Assembly: GCA_002189035.1 (NCBI GenBank)
Contig: NEEC01000035.1
Coordinates: 1 to 64,000, forward strand
Length of the DNA: 64,000 nt
Reading direction: 5' to 3'
Origin: Utricularia gibba
Lineage: Eukaryota > Streptophyta > Magnoliopsida > Lamiales > Lentibulariaceae
The notes under the pieces were generated by a model, which saw only the letters and a program-made list of their open reading frames with translations, ran no database searches and was not told the origin of the DNA. The translations under genes were made by a program, and so were the position numbers. Shown here piece after piece: positions 36,161 through 50,220 of this stretch (its first letter is position 1; each line of letters begins with the position of its first letter).

Positions 36161-39100
36161 GAAACGGTATGCCGGGCGCAGCGTGACTCATCACGCAGGA
36201 CCCGAACATGAGGCTGCGGGTAGGACAGAGCTTGTTCAGAGATCGCCTCGAAAACCCATACTTCACGTCACCCAATAAAACGCAGATGTTTTGCATCACA
36301 ATCGCGTCGAAAAACCCACTCTCGTTTTCGTTTCGAAATCGTCTGGTGGCCAATTTGTGGCACATCTGAAGGCTACGATAAGAGCTCTGATGCATCCTCG
36401 GACGATAATTTCGCGCTGAGGCCCCTCGCACCATGAATTCTCGTTACTTCACGGCAGATGTTTTGCAAGCGAAAATCACAATCGCGTCGATTCTCGTGTT
36501 CCGAGTCGCATCGTCGCGAACGTGGTGGCCAATTTGTGGCACATCTGAAGGCTAATATAAGGCGATAATTCGAGCTCTGATGCATCCTCGGACGAAGCTT
36601 TCGCTTTCGAAACATGCAAGGACGAACTCTGAGGCTTTTGGAGATCGCCGACCGGCCGGAAAGCGTCGGTGTTCCGAGTCGCAAACGTGGTGGCCAATTT
36701 GTGGCACATCTGAAGGCTAATATAAGGCGATAATTCGAGCTCTGATGCATCCTCGGACGAAGATGCTTTCAACACGGAAGCTTTCGAAACGGTAAGCGTG
36801 ACGGATCGATTCGAACCATAGCGAGCTCCGAGTCAGCATCACAATCGCGTCGATTCTCGTGTTCCGAGTCGCATCGTCGCGAACGTGGTGGCCAATTTGT
36901 GGCACATCTGAAGGCTAATATAAGGCGATAATTCGAGCTCTGATGCATCCTCGGACGACGGAAGCTGACTTTCGAAACGGTATGCGGGCGCTTGATCACA
37001 TGAGCAAGAAAATCACAATCAGCGTCGATGGCAGATTTTTGTCACAATCGCGTCGATTCTCGTGTTCCGAGTCGCATCGTCGCGAACGTGGTGGCCAATT
37101 TGTGGCACATCTGAAGGCTAATATAAGGCGATAATTCGAGCTCTGATGCATCCTCGGACGAAGAAGCTTTCAACACGGAAGCTGACCGGCACGGAAAGGG
37201 CTCTCGATCTTATGAATCAGCGCTCGAAAACCCATACTTCACGTCACGCACTGACAAATACGTGCGACGAATGCGGATCAATTTCGTTTGGAGAGCTTGT
37301 TCAGAGATCCGTCGAGTGCAGCATGAAAAACACAATCGCGTCGATTCGTGTTCGAAACGATGTCGCATCGAGCGATCGCGAATAAGGGCTAATATAAGGC
37401 GATAATTCGAGCTCGACCATGCATCCTCGGACGAAGAAGCTTTCAACACGGAAGCTGACCGGCACGGATCCTCGGGTATGCCGGGCGCAGCGTGACTCAT
37501 CGACGAATGCAGGATATGATACCCGAACGGTGTGCGAGGCCACCATGAGGCTGCGGGTAGGAACACACGGAGCTTGTTCAGAGATCGCCTCGAAAACCCA
37601 TACTTCACGTCACCCAATAAAACGACAGATGTTTTTTCAGAAATCGGCGTCGATTCTCGAAGTCGCATCGTCGCGAACGTGGTGGCCAATTTGTGGCACA
37701 TCTGAAGGCTAATATAAGGCGATAATTCGAGCTCTGATGCATCCTCGGACGAAGATGCGGAAGCTTTCGAAACATGCCAAGCTGTTCTTTCTCTAAGGCA
37801 CGAGCATAATTTGACGATCCAATGAATTTCATTTTCCGTCGCCGAGAAAACCATGAGGCTGCGAGTAGTAGGCCTCGAAGATCGTTCGAGAAGCCCGAGC
37901 TCTGATGCATCCTCGGACGAAGATGCAACACGTGACCGGCATAAACCCAGAGATCTTCAAGATATCGACGAGATGCCGAACCGAGGCCACCATGAGGCTG
38001 CGGGTAGGAGAGCTTCTCTCGATACACGTCAGTCAAAAAATCGCGTCGAGTGTTCCGAGTCGCATCGTCGCGAACGTGGTGGCCAATTTGTGGCACATCT
38101 GAAGGCTAAGATAAGGCGATAATTCGAGCTCTGATGCATCCTCGGACGAAGATGCTTTCAACACGGAAGCTGACCGGCACGAAACGGTAAGCGTGACTCA
38201 TCAACGGTGTGCGAGGCCACCATGAGGCTGCGGGTAGGACACACCCAGAGCTTGTTCAGAGATCGCCTCGAAAACCCATACTTCACGTCATCCAATAAAA
38301 CGCAGATGTTTTGCAAGCCGAAAATCACAATCGCGTCGATTCTCGTGTTCCGAGTCGCATCGTCGCGAACGTGGTGGCCAATTTGTGGCACATCTGAAGG
38401 CTAATATAAGGCGACGAGCTTGATGCAACGAAGATGCCTGACCGGCACGGAAATTCGAAACGCTGACGGACGAGGAACCATGAGGCTGCAGGTACGGAAA
38501 GGCAGGCAAGCCGAAAATCACAATCGCGTCGATTCTCGTGTTCCGAATCGTCGCGAACGCCAATTTGTGGCACATCTGAAGGCTAATATAAGGCGATAAT
38601 TCGAGCTCTGATGCATCCTCGGACGAAGATGCTTTCAACACGGAAGCTGACCGGCACGGAAAGGGTTTATGTGGCACCGAAATACCGAACGGTGTGCGAG
38701 GCCACCATGAGGCTGCGGGTAGGGACACCCAGAGCTTGTTCAGAGATCGCCTCGAAAACCCATACTTCACGTCACCAATAAAACGCAGATGTTTTGCAAG
38801 GAGTCGAAGTCGCATCGTCGCGAACGTGGTGGCCAATTTGTGGCACATCTGAAGGCTAAGATAAGGCGATAATTCGAGCTCTGATGCATCCTCGGACGAA
38901 GCTGACCGGCACGGAAAGGGGTTCGAAACGGTATGCCGGGCGCAGCGTGACGCTGCCGAACCGAGGCCACCATGAGGCTGCGGGTAGGAACGAGCAGTCG
39001 CCTCGAAAACGGTGTGCATGAAATAACGTAATTCGGGCTCGATGAGCTCATCCTCGGAAGATGCTTTCATTTCTATTGACGCGAACGAGGCCACCATGAG

Positions 39101-40500
39101 GCTGCAGGTAGAGATCGCCTCGAAAGTCATCCAATAAAACGCAGATGTTTTGCAAGCCGAAAATCACAATCGCGTCGATTCTCGTGTTCCGATCGTTCGC
39201 ACATCTGAAGGCTCCCATTCATATTCTAAACGGTGTGCGATGAGGCTGCGGGTTACAGGCCATGCAGAGATCGAACGAATAATCTTAAGGCCAGCTATGC
39301 ATCCTCGGACGAAGATGCCCGGCACGGAAAGGGGTTCGAAACGGTATGCCGGCGCAGCTGACTCATCACGGTTTTCAGGATATCGACCGAACGAGGCCAC
39401 CATGAGAGGACACCCAGAGCTTGTTCAGAGATCGCCTCGAAAACGGCAGATGTTTTGCAAGCGAAAATCACAATCGCGTCGATTCTCGTGTTCCGCATCG
39501 TCGCGAACGTGGTGGCCAATTTGTGGCACATCTGAAGGCTAAGATAAGGCGATAATTCGAGCTCTGATGCATCCTCGGACGAAGATGCTTTCAACACGGA
39601 AGCTGACCGGCACGGAAAGGGGTTCGAAACGGTATGCCGCGCAGCGTGACTCATCACGGTTTTCAGGATGACCGAACGGTGTGCGAACCATGAGGCTGCG
39701 GGTAGGACACACCAGAGCTTGTTCAGAGATCGCCTCGAAAACCCATACTTCACGTCACCAATAAAACGCAGATGTTTTGCAAGCCGAAAATCACAATCGC
39801 GTCGATTCTCGTGTTCCGAATCGTCGCGAACGTGGTGGCCAATTTGTGGCACATCTGAAGGCTCGACGAGCTCGATGCATCCTCGGACGAAGATGCTTTC
39901 AACACGGAAGCTGACCGGCACGGAAAGGGGTTCGACGGTATGCTGCGGGTAGGGCAGCGTGAAGGCTAATTCGCGTCGAAGATCGAACGTAATTTGACAT
40001 CTGAAGGCTAGGCCGAATGCATCCTCGGACGAAGATGCTTTCAACACGGAAGCTGACCGGCGGACGAAACGGTATGAGAGGGGACCGAAAACCACTTACA
40101 CGAGCTTGTTCAGAGATCGCCTCGAAAACCCATACTTCACGTCACCAATAAAACGCAGATGTTTTGCAAGCGAAAATCACAATCGCGTCGAAGTCGCATC
40201 GTCGCGAACGTGGTGGCCAATTTGTGGCACATCTGAAGGCGATAATTCGAGCTTGATGCATCGTGCGGTGTCGATCTCGTGGTGGCTTTCATCTTCTAAG
40301 AAAGGCTAAAATACCGAACGGTGTGCGAGGCCACCATGAGGCTGAGGACACACCAGAGCTTGTTCAGAGATCGCCTCGAAAACCCATACTTCACGTCACG
40401 CAGATGTTTTGCAAGCTCACAATCGCGTCGATTCTCGTGTTCCGAGTCGCATCGTCGCGAACGTGGTGGCCAATTTGTGGCACATCTGAAGGCTAATATA
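36161..40500. repeat. Degraded block, mainly B-derived
   Basis: CTAATATAAGG with GAGCTCTGATG recurs at about 36554, 36718, 36917, 37116, 37710, 38402 and 38586, but the units between are cut to 150-300 bp. Frequent intact pieces are ATCGTCGCGAACGTGG and AAAATCACAATCGCGTCG. Fuller units lie at 38205-38410, 38680-38880 and 39540-39850. Patches at 37200-37400, 37770-37880, 39005-39110 and 39200-39300 are poorly related. No gene is seen. Confidence 0.82.
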
Positions 40501-43170
40501 AGGCGATAATTCGAGCTGATGCATCCTCGGACGAAGCTTTCAACACGGAAGCTGACCGGCACGGAAAGGGGTTCGAAACGGTATGCCGGCGCAGCGTGAC
40601 TCATCACGGTTCAGGATATCGCCGAACGGTGTGCGAGGCCACCATGAGCTGCGGGTAGGACACACCTAGACACACCAGAGATCGCCTCGAAAACCCATAC
40701 TTCACGTCACCAATAAAACGCAGATGTTTTGCAAGGCGAAATCACAATCGCGTCGATTCTCGTGTTCCGAGTCGCATCGTCGCGAACGTGGTGGCCAATT
40801 TGTGGCACATCTGAAGGCTAATATAAGGCGATAATTCGAGCTCTGATGCATCCTCGGACGAAGATGCTTTCAACACGGAAGCTGACCGGCACGGAAAGGG
40901 GTTCGAAACGGTATGCCGCGCAGCGTGACTCATCACGGTTTTCAGGATATCGCCGAAATACCGAACGGTGTGCGAGGCCACCATGAGGCTGCGGGTAGGA
41001 CACATGAGAGCTTGTTCAGAGATCGCGAAAACCCATATCTTCATCACCCAATAAAACGCAGATGTTTTGTTTTCGAAAATACACAATCGTCCGCGTGTTC
41101 CGATCGCATCGTCGCGAACGTGGTGGCCAATTTGTGGCACATCTGAAGGCTAATATAAGAGCGATAATTCGCTTGATGCATTTCGACGAAGATCTTTCTG
41201 GAGATACCGGCACAAGGAAAGATTCGAAACGGTATGCCGGGCGCAGAGCGTGACTCATCATTTCGAGGTATATCGACCGAAATTGTGCGAGGCCACCATG
41301 AGAGCTGCCAGGAGACAAGGAGAGGCAACAGAGATCGCCTCGATCCATACTTTCAGAGACCCCAATGTTTTGCAGAGGAAAATCACGTCAGGCGAAAATT
41401 CGCGTCGATGTTTCCGAGTCGCATCGTCGCGAACGTGGTGGCCAATTTGTGGCACATCTGAAGGCTAATATAAGGCGATAATTCGAGCTCTGATGCATCC
41501 TCACGGACGAAGATGCTTTCAACACGGAAGCTGACCGGCACGGAAAGGGGTTCGAAACGTATGCCGGGCTCAGTGACTCATCATTTTCAGATATCGAAGA
41601 AATGAACGGTGTGCGAGGCCACCATGAGGCTGCGGGTAGGACACACCCAGAGCTTGTTCAGAGATCGCCTCGAAAAAATACCCATGACTTCACGTCATCA
41701 ATAAAACGCAGATGTTTTGCAAGCGAAAATCACAATCGAAAATGTTCCGAGTCGCTCGTCGTGAACGTGGAAAGGGCGCACATCTGAAGGCTTCAAGATA
41801 AGGCGATAATTCGATAGTCGCATCGTCGCGATGCCAATCACATCGCTACGAAGATGCATTTCAACACGGAAGCTGACCGGCACGGAAAGGGGTTCGAAAC
41901 GGTATGCCGGGCGCAGCGTGACTTCTTTTTCAGATACGGTATACCGAACGGTGTGCGAGGCCACCATGAGGCGAGATGCGGGTAGGGACACACCAGAGCT
42001 TGTTCAGAGATCGCCTCGAAAACCCATACTTCACGTCACCCAATAAAACGCAGATGTTTTGCAAGGCGAAAATCACAATCGCGTCGATTCTCGTGTTCCG
42101 AGTCGCATCGTCGCGAACGTGGTGGCCAATTTGTGGCACATCTGAAGGCTAATATAAGGCGATAATTCGAGCTCTGATGCATCCTCGGACGAAGATGCTT
42201 TCAACACGGAAGCTGACCGGCACGGAAAGGGGTTCGATATGCATCGCCAGATATCATACTCGAAAACCGGCAGATAAAAAGCAGAAATGTTATGCGCGCA
42301 GACAATCCTCGGACGAAGCTTGGTTTTCATCGCGTCCGAAAGGCCACCATCATAGACGTGGTCAGCAGCAAGGCGAATTCACAATCGATCGACATCTGAA
42401 GGCTAACGATGAGCTCTGATGCATCGGACGAAGATGCTTCCAAAGCTGACCGATTTTGGCACATCTGAAGGTATGCCGAAGTCGCGTCGTAATTCTCTGA
42501 CTCTGGGATAATTCGAAGCTCTGTGCGAAACGGATGAGGCTGCTTAGGACTTGTTCAGAGATCGCATGATTTCATACTCGACGTCCGAGTCGCATCGTCG
42601 CGAACGTGGTGGCCAATTTGTGGCACATCTGAAGTAGGCGATCGCGAGGCGAAGCGAAAATCTGCGGGTCGCGTCACCTCTTGTTCCGAAAACTCACGTC
42701 GTCGCGAACGCGTCGGTGTTCCGAGTCGCATCGTCGCGAACGTGGTGGCCAATTTGTGGCACATCTGAAGGCTAATATAAGGCGATAATTCGAGCTCTGA
42801 TGCATCCTCGGACGCTTTCTGATGCATGCCTGACGGACGTTTTTGTCGAGGCCACCGAGGCTGGGGTAAACACGGGCTAGGAGTTCAGAGATCTTGTTCG
42901 AAACGATATCGCGAGATGTGCGAAATGAACATACGTTCACGCAAGCAGATGTTCGCGTCGATTCTCGTGTTCCGAGTCGCGAAAATCACAATCGCGAATT
43001 CTCGTGGTCTCGAAAATGTGACGTGGACCCGAATGAAGAGGCTGCAGGATGTTTAAGGCGATAATCACAATCGCGTCGATTCTCGTGTTCCGAGTCGCAT
43101 CGTCGCGAACGTGGTGGCCAATTTGTGGCACATCTGAAGGCTAATATAAGGCGATAATTCGAGCTCTGAT
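40501..43170. repeat. B-type block, alternately intact and damaged
   Basis: Good B units lie at 40510-40830, 40850-41060, 41475-41740 and 41990-42240. Damage lies at 41060-41410, where extra single bases and small losses alternate, and at 42240-43060, where only short landmarks such as ATCGTCGCGAACGTGG survive. At 40652-40690 the TAGGACACACC region is stuttered. B markers GAAGATGC and CTAATATAAGG are consistent. Confidence 0.83.
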
Positions 43171-46100
43171 GCATCCTCGGACGAAGATGCTTTCAACACG
43201 GAAGCTGACCGGCACGGAAAGGGGTTCGAAACGGTATGCCGGCGCAGCGTGACTCATCACTTTTCAGATATCGAAATACCGAACGGTGTGCGAGGCCACC
43301 ATGAGGCTGCGGGTAGGACACACCCAGAGCTTGTTCAGAGATCGCCTCGAAAACCCATACTTCACGTCATCCAATAAAACGCAGATGTTTTGCAAGCGAA
43401 AATCACAATCGCGTCGATTCTCGTGTTCCGAGTCGCATCGTCGCGAACGTGGTGGCCAATTTGTGGCACATCTGAAGGCTAATATAAGGCGATAATTCGA
43501 GCTCTGATGCATCCTCGGACGAAGATGCTTTCAACACGGAAGCTGACCGGCACGGAAAGGGTTCGAAACGGTATGCCGGCGCAGCGTGACTCATCACGGT
43601 TTTCAGGATATCGCCGAAATACCGAACGGTGTGCGAGGCCACCATGAGGCTGCGGGTAGGGACACACCCAGAGCTTGTTCAGAGATCGCTCGAAAACCCA
43701 TACTTCACGTCATCCAATAAAACGCAGATCTTTTGCAAGGCGAAAATCACAATCGCGTCGATTCTCGTGTTCCGATTTGCGTGAAAACGTAATGGCCAAT
43801 CGATGCCGAACGGTGTGCGAGGCCACCATGAGGCTGCGGGTAGGAGAGCTAGCATAACGTCGCGATAATTCGAGCCGAATCGAACGTGGTGGCCAATTTG
43901 TGGCACATCTGAAGGCTAATATAAGGCGATAATTCGAGCTCTGATGCATCCTCGGACGAAGATGCTTTCAACACGGAAGCTGACCGGCACGGAAAGGGTT
44001 CGAAACGGTATGCCGAAACACGGTTTTCAGACTATCACCGGCGAATGACGAGGCATACCGAGGCTGGCGGCGAGGGACGAAGAGCTTTCAACACGGAAGC
44101 TGACCGGCACGGAAAGGGTTCGAAACGGTATGTGACTCAGATATCGATCCGAACGTGTGCGAGGCCACCATGAGGCTGCGGGTAGGGACACACCCAGAGC
44201 TTGTTCAGAGATCGCTCGAAAACCCATACTTCACGTCATCCAATAAAACGCAGATCTTTTGCAAGCGAAAATCACAATCGCGTCGATTCTCGTGTTCCGA
44301 AGTCGCGAACGTGGTGGCCAATTTGTGGCACATCTGAAGGCTAATATAAGGCGATAATTCGAGCTCTGATGCATCCTCGGACGAAGATGCTTTCAACACG
44401 GAAGCTGACCGGCATTCGAAACGGTATGCCGGCGCAGCGTGACTCATCGATTTCAGATATCGACGAATAACCGAACCATTGTGTTCCACCCATGTCGCAG
44501 CTAAGCCGGCGTCGATACGCATCGTCGTGGCCAATTTGTGGCACATCTGAAGGCTAATATAAGGCGATAATTCGAGCTCTGATGCATCGGACGAAGATGC
44601 TTTCAACACGGAAGCTGACCGGCACGGAAAGGGTTCGTACGGAACTCACGATCTGATATGCCGAACGGAAATGAGGCGCAGATTGTTCATCGCCTTAGCC
44701 GCAGAAATCACAATCGCGTCGATTCTCGTGTTCCGAGTCGCATCGTCGCGAACGTGGTGGCCAATTTGTGGCACATCTGAAGGCTAATAAGGCGATAATT
44801 CGAGCTCTGATGCATCCTCGGACGAAGATGCTTTCAACACGGAAGCTGACCGGCACGGAAAGGGGTTCGAAACGGTATGCCGGCGCAGCGTGACTCATCT
44901 TTTCAGGTATCGAGGCGAGATTGTTCAGAGATCGCCTCGAAAACCCATACTTCACGTCACCCAATAAAACGCAGATGTTTTGCAAGGGCGAAAATCACAA
45001 TCTTGCGTCGATTCTCGTGTTCGACGAGTCGCATCTGTCACGCGAACGTGGTGATGTTTTGCAAGGCGAAAATCACAATCGCGTCGATTCTCGTGTTCCG
45101 ACATCGTCGCGAACGTGGTGGCCAATTTGTGGCACATCTGAAGGCTAATAAGGCGATAATTCGAGCTCTGATGCATCCTCGGACGAAGATGCTTTCAACA
45201 CGGAAGCTGACCGGCACGGAAAGGGGTTCGAAACGGTATGCCGGCGCAGCGTGACTCATCATCTTCAAGATATCGTGCCGAACGGTGTGCGAGGCCACCA
45301 TGAGGCTTAGGGACACACCCAGAGCTTGTTCAGAGATCGCTCGAAAACCCATACTTCACGTCATCGAGATGCAAAACGCGTCCAGAAAAAGAAGGCTAGG
45401 CGAAAAGTATGCAACGACTTGCGTCAGCTCTCACGTGTTTTTGCAAGGAAAATCACAATCGCGTCGAAGTCGCATCGTCGCGAACGTGGTGGCCAATTTG
45501 TGGCACATCTGAAGGCTAATAAGGCGATAATTCGAGCTCTGATGCATCCTCGGACGAAGATGCTTTCAACACGGAAGCTGACCGGCACGGAAAGGGGTTC
45601 GAAACGGTATGCCGGCGCAGCGTGACTCATCACGGTTTTCAGGATATCGCCGAAATACCGAACGGTGTGCGAGGCCACCATGAGGCTGCGGGGACACACC
45701 CAGAGCTTGTTCAGAGATCGCCTCGAAAACCCATACTTCACGTCATAAAAACACAAGCGAAAATCACAATCGCGTCGAAAAACGTGGTGGCCACGAAGGC
45801 GATAATTTCTGATGCATCCTCGGACGCTTTCGAAACCGGCACGGAAAGGGGTTCGAAACGATATCGACAAGATATCGATTCGAACCATGAGGCTGCGGGT
45901 GGAACGAGCTTGTTCAGAGATCGCCTCGAAAACCCATACTTCACGTCACCCAATAAAACGCAGCAAGGCGAAAATCACAATCGCGTCGATTCTCGTGTTC
46001 CGAGTCGCAAACAATTTGTGGCACATCTGAAGGCTAATATAAGGCGATAATTCGAGCTCTGATGCATCCTCGGACGAAGATTTCGCTGACTTCGAAAATG

Positions 46101-49100
46101 CCGGAACTCATCACGCACCGACCGAACGGTGTGCGAGGCCACCATGAGGCTGCGGTAGGATTGTTCAGAGAAAAACGGTATCACAATTCGATTCTCGTGT
46201 TCCGAGTCGCATCGTCGCGAACGTGGTGGCCAATTTGTGGCACATCTGAAGGCTAATATAAGGCGATAATTCGAGCTCTGATGCATCCTCGGACGAAGAA
46301 GCTGTTTCCGAAACTCATCGGCGTGTGCGAGGCCACCATGAGGCTGCGGGTAGGAACACACCAGAGCTTGTTCAGAGATCGCCTCGAAAACCCATACACG
46401 TCTACTGGCTCACAATCGCGTCGATTCTCGTGTTCCGAGTCGCATCGTCGCGAACGTGGTGGCCAATTTGTGGCACATCTGAAGGCTAATATAAGGCGAT
46501 GAGCTGATGCATCCTCGGAAGATGCGAAGCTGACCGGCATTCGAAACGGTATTGACGATTTCGATCGAAATACCGAACGGTGTGCGAGGCCACCATGAGG
46601 CTGCGGGTAGGAACACACCCAGAGAGAGATCGGGTTAAAACGAGAACGGCGTCGATGTGTTCCGAGTCGCATCGTCGCGAACGTGGTGGCCAATTTGTGG
46701 CACATCTGAAGGCTAATATAAGGCGATAATTCGAGCTCTGATGCATCCTCGGACGAAGATGCTTTCAACACGGAAGCTGACCGGCACGGAAAGGGGTTCG
46801 AAACGGTATGCCGGCGCAGCGTGACTCATCACGATTTCAGATATCGCCGAAATACCGAACGGTGTGCGAGGCCACCATGAGGCTGCGGGTAGGGACACAC
46901 CCAGAGCTTGTTCAGAGATCGCTCGAAAACCCATACTTCACGTCATCCAATAAAACGCAGATCAAGCCGAAAATCACAATCGCGTCGATTCTCGTGTTCC
47001 GAATCGTCGCGAACGTGGTGGCCAATTTGTGGCACATCTGAAGGCTAATATAAGGCGATAATTCGAGCTCTGATGCATCCTCGGACGAAGATGCTTTCGA
47101 ACACGGAAGCTGACCGGCACGGATTCGAAACGGTATTGACACATGAGCTCTGATGCAGGAGACGGAATTCGCCGAACGGTGTGCGAGGCCACCATGAGGC
47201 TGCGGGTAGGGACACACCCAGAGCTTGTTCAGAGATCGCCTCGAAAACCCATACTTCACGTCACCAATAAAACGCAGATGTTTTGCAAGCGAGTCGAATT
47301 CGTATGCCGCGAACGTAAGTGCACATCTGAAGGCAATATAAGGCGATAATTCGAGCTCTGATGCATCCTCGGACGAAGATGCTTTCAACACGGAAGCTGA
47401 CCGGCACGGAAAGGGGTTCGAAACGGTATGCCGGGCGCAACTCATCGATTTTCAGATATCGCCCGAACGGTGTGCGAGGCCACCATGAGGCTGCGGGTAG
47501 GACTAGAGCTTGTTCAGAGATCGCCTCGAAAACCCATACTTCACGTCACCCAATAAAACGCAGATGTTTTGCAAGCCGAAAATCACAATCGATTCTCGTG
47601 TTCCGAGATCGTCGCGAACGTGGTGGCCAATTTGTGGCACATCTGAAGGCTAATATAAGGCGATAATTCGAGCTCTGATGCATCCTCGGACGAAGATGCT
47701 TTCAACACGGAAGCTGACCGGCACGGAAAGGGTTCGAAACGGTATGCCGGCGCAGCGTGACTCATCGATCTTCAAGATATCGACGAGATGCCGAACGGTG
47801 TGCGAGGCCACCATGAGGCTGCGGAGGAACACACCTAGAGCTTGTTCAGAGATCGCCTCGAAAACCCATACTTCACGTCGACCCAATAAAACGCAGATGT
47901 TTTGCAAGCGAAAATCACAATCGCGTCGATTCTCGTTCTCGTGTCCGAGTCGCATCGTCGAACGTGGTGGCCAATTTGTGGCACATCTGAAGGCTAATAT
48001 AAGGCGATAATTCGAGCTCTGATGCATCCTCGGACGAAGATGCTTTCAACACGGAAGCTGACCGGCACGGAAAGGGCGAAACGGTATGCCGAGCGCAGCG
48101 TGACTCATCAGGTTTTCAGGATATCGAAATACCGAACGGTGTGCGAGGCCACCATGAGGCTGCGGGTAGGACACACCCAGAGCTTGTTCAGAGATCGCTC
48201 GAAAACCCATACTTCACGTCATCCAATAAAACGCAGATCCAAGCCGAAAATCGCGTCGATTCTCGTGTTCCGCATCGTCGCGAACGTGGTGGCCAATTTG
48301 TGGCACATCTGAAGGCTAATATAAGGCGATAATTCGAGCTCTGATGCATCCTCGGACGAAGATGCTTTCAACACGGAAGCTGACCGGCACGGAAAGGGGT
48401 TCGAAACGGTATGCCGGCGCAGCGTGACTCATCATTTTCAAGATATCGACGAATGCCGAACGGTGTGCGAGGCCACCATGAGGCTGCGGGTAGGACACAC
48501 CCAGAGCTTGTTCAGAGATCGCATCGAAAACCCATACTTCACGTCACCCAATAAAACGCAGATCAAGGCGAAAATCGCGTCGAGTGTTCCGAGTCGCATC
48601 GTCGCGAACGTGGTGGCCAATTTGTGGCACATCTGAAGGCTAAATAAGGCGATAATTCGAGCTCTGATGCATCCTCGGACGAAGATGCTTTCAACACGGA
48701 AGCTGACCGGCACGGAAAGGGTTCGAAACGGTATGCCGGCGCAGCGTGACTCATCACGAGGATATCGAAATACGAACGGTGTGCGAGGCCACCATCTGCG
48801 GGCTAGGCGAGAGCTTGTTCAGCGCTCGAAAACCCATACTTCACGTCATCCAATAAAACGCAGATAAGCGAAAATCACAATCGCGTCGATTCTCGTGTTC
48901 CGAAACCGGCATCGTCGCGAACGTGGTGGCCAATTTGTGGCACATCTGAAGGCTAATATAAGGCGATAATTCGAGCTCTGATGCATCCTCGGACGAAGAT
49001 GCTTTCAACACGGAAGCTGACCGGCACGGAAAGGGGTTCGAAACGGTATGCCGGGCGCAGCGTGACTCATCGATCTTCAAGATATCGACGAATCCGAACG

Positions 49101-49400
49101 GTGTGCGAGGCCACCATGAGGCTGCGGGTAGGACACACCAGAGCTTGTTCAGAGATCGCCTCGAAAACCCATACTTCACGTCACCCAATAAAACGCAGCC
49201 GAAAATCACAATCGCGTCGATTCTCGTGTTCCGAGTCGCATCGTCGCGAACGTGGTGGCCAATACATCTGAAGGCTAATATAAGGCGATAATTCGAGCTC
49301 TGATGCATCCTCGGACGAAGATGCTTTCAACACGGAAGCTGACCGGCACGGAAAGGGGTTCGAAACGGTATGCCGGGCGCAGCGTGACTCATCACGCAAG
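43171..49400. repeat. Subfamily B array with short interruptions
   Basis: B units recur with the SacI site, GAAGATGC, CAGCGTGACTC and CTAATATAAGG. Several carry the B2 BglII state (43729, 44250 region). Interruptions occur at 43780-43880, 44020-44150, 44440-44540, 44630-44700, 45360-45440, 45750-45880, 46080-46190 and 46500-46650. From 46700 to 49400 the copies are mostly full length with small losses near ATCACGGTTTTC and GATGTTTTGC. Confidence 0.88.
44974..45118. repeat. 79-bp stutter: one noisy and one clean copy in tandem
   Basis: GATGTTTTGCAAGG begins at 44974 and again at 45053. The first copy carries extra bases (AAGGGCG, AATCTTGCGTCG, TCGACGAGTCGC, ATCTGTCACGCG), whereas the second reads nearly as consensus. 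The join is at GAACGTGGTGATG. A raw-looking copy directly beside a polished one suggests an assembly stitch rather than a biological duplication. Confidence 0.75.
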
Positions 49401-50220
49401 TATCGACTGCCGAACGGTCGAGGCTGAGGCTGCGAAGAGCTAGAGATCGCCTCGAAAACCCATACTTCACGTCACCCAATAAAACGTGTTTTGCAAGGCG
49501 AAAATCACAATCGCGTCGATTCTCGTGTTCCGAGTCGCATCGAACCCAATGAGGGCTAAGCGATAATTCGAGCTCTGATGCATCCTCGGACGAAGATGCT
49601 TTCAACACGGAAGCTGACCGGCACGGAAAGGGGTTCGTATGAGAGATATCGCCGAACGGTCGAGGCCAATGAGGCTGCCATAGAGATCTTCACGTCACCA
49701 ATAAAACGCAGATGTTTTGCAAGGCGAAAATCACAATCGCGTCGATTCTCGAGTCGCATCGTTGGTGGCACACATCTGAAAAATATAAGAATAACGTGCG
49801 AAGCTGACTCGATCGTGACGATATCGAACGAACATGCTTTTGTTCAACGGGTGAAGCAAGCTGATACGGTCGAAAATTTGTGGGAAGGCTAAGGCGATAA
49901 TTCGAGCTCTGATGCATCCTCGGACGAAGATGCTTTCAACACGGAAGCTGACCGGCACGGAAAGGGTTCGAAACGGTATGCCGGCGCAGCAGGTTGTTCT
50001 GCAGGATATCGCCTCGAAATACTTGATCCACGCACAAGATGCGTCGAACGATGGTGGCCGAGGGCGGCGATAGAGGATGCAGGACCGGAAGCTGAGGCTG
50101 CGGGCCAGAGGGACGACCGAAAGACCATGAGGCTTATTCAGAGATCGCCGAAAACCCATACTTCACGTCACCCAATAAAACGCAGATGTTTTGCAAGGAA
50201 CGCGAAAATCACAATCGAAG
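49401..50220. repeat. Degraded B block
   Basis: After a nearly complete unit ending about 49560, only 49560-49640, 49690-49760 and 49890-49995 match well. The stretches 49770-49890 and 49995-50130 retain few monomer words. A unit resumes at about 50140 with GATCGCCGAAAACCC. No coding feature is recognisable in the unrelated bases. Confidence 0.82.
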
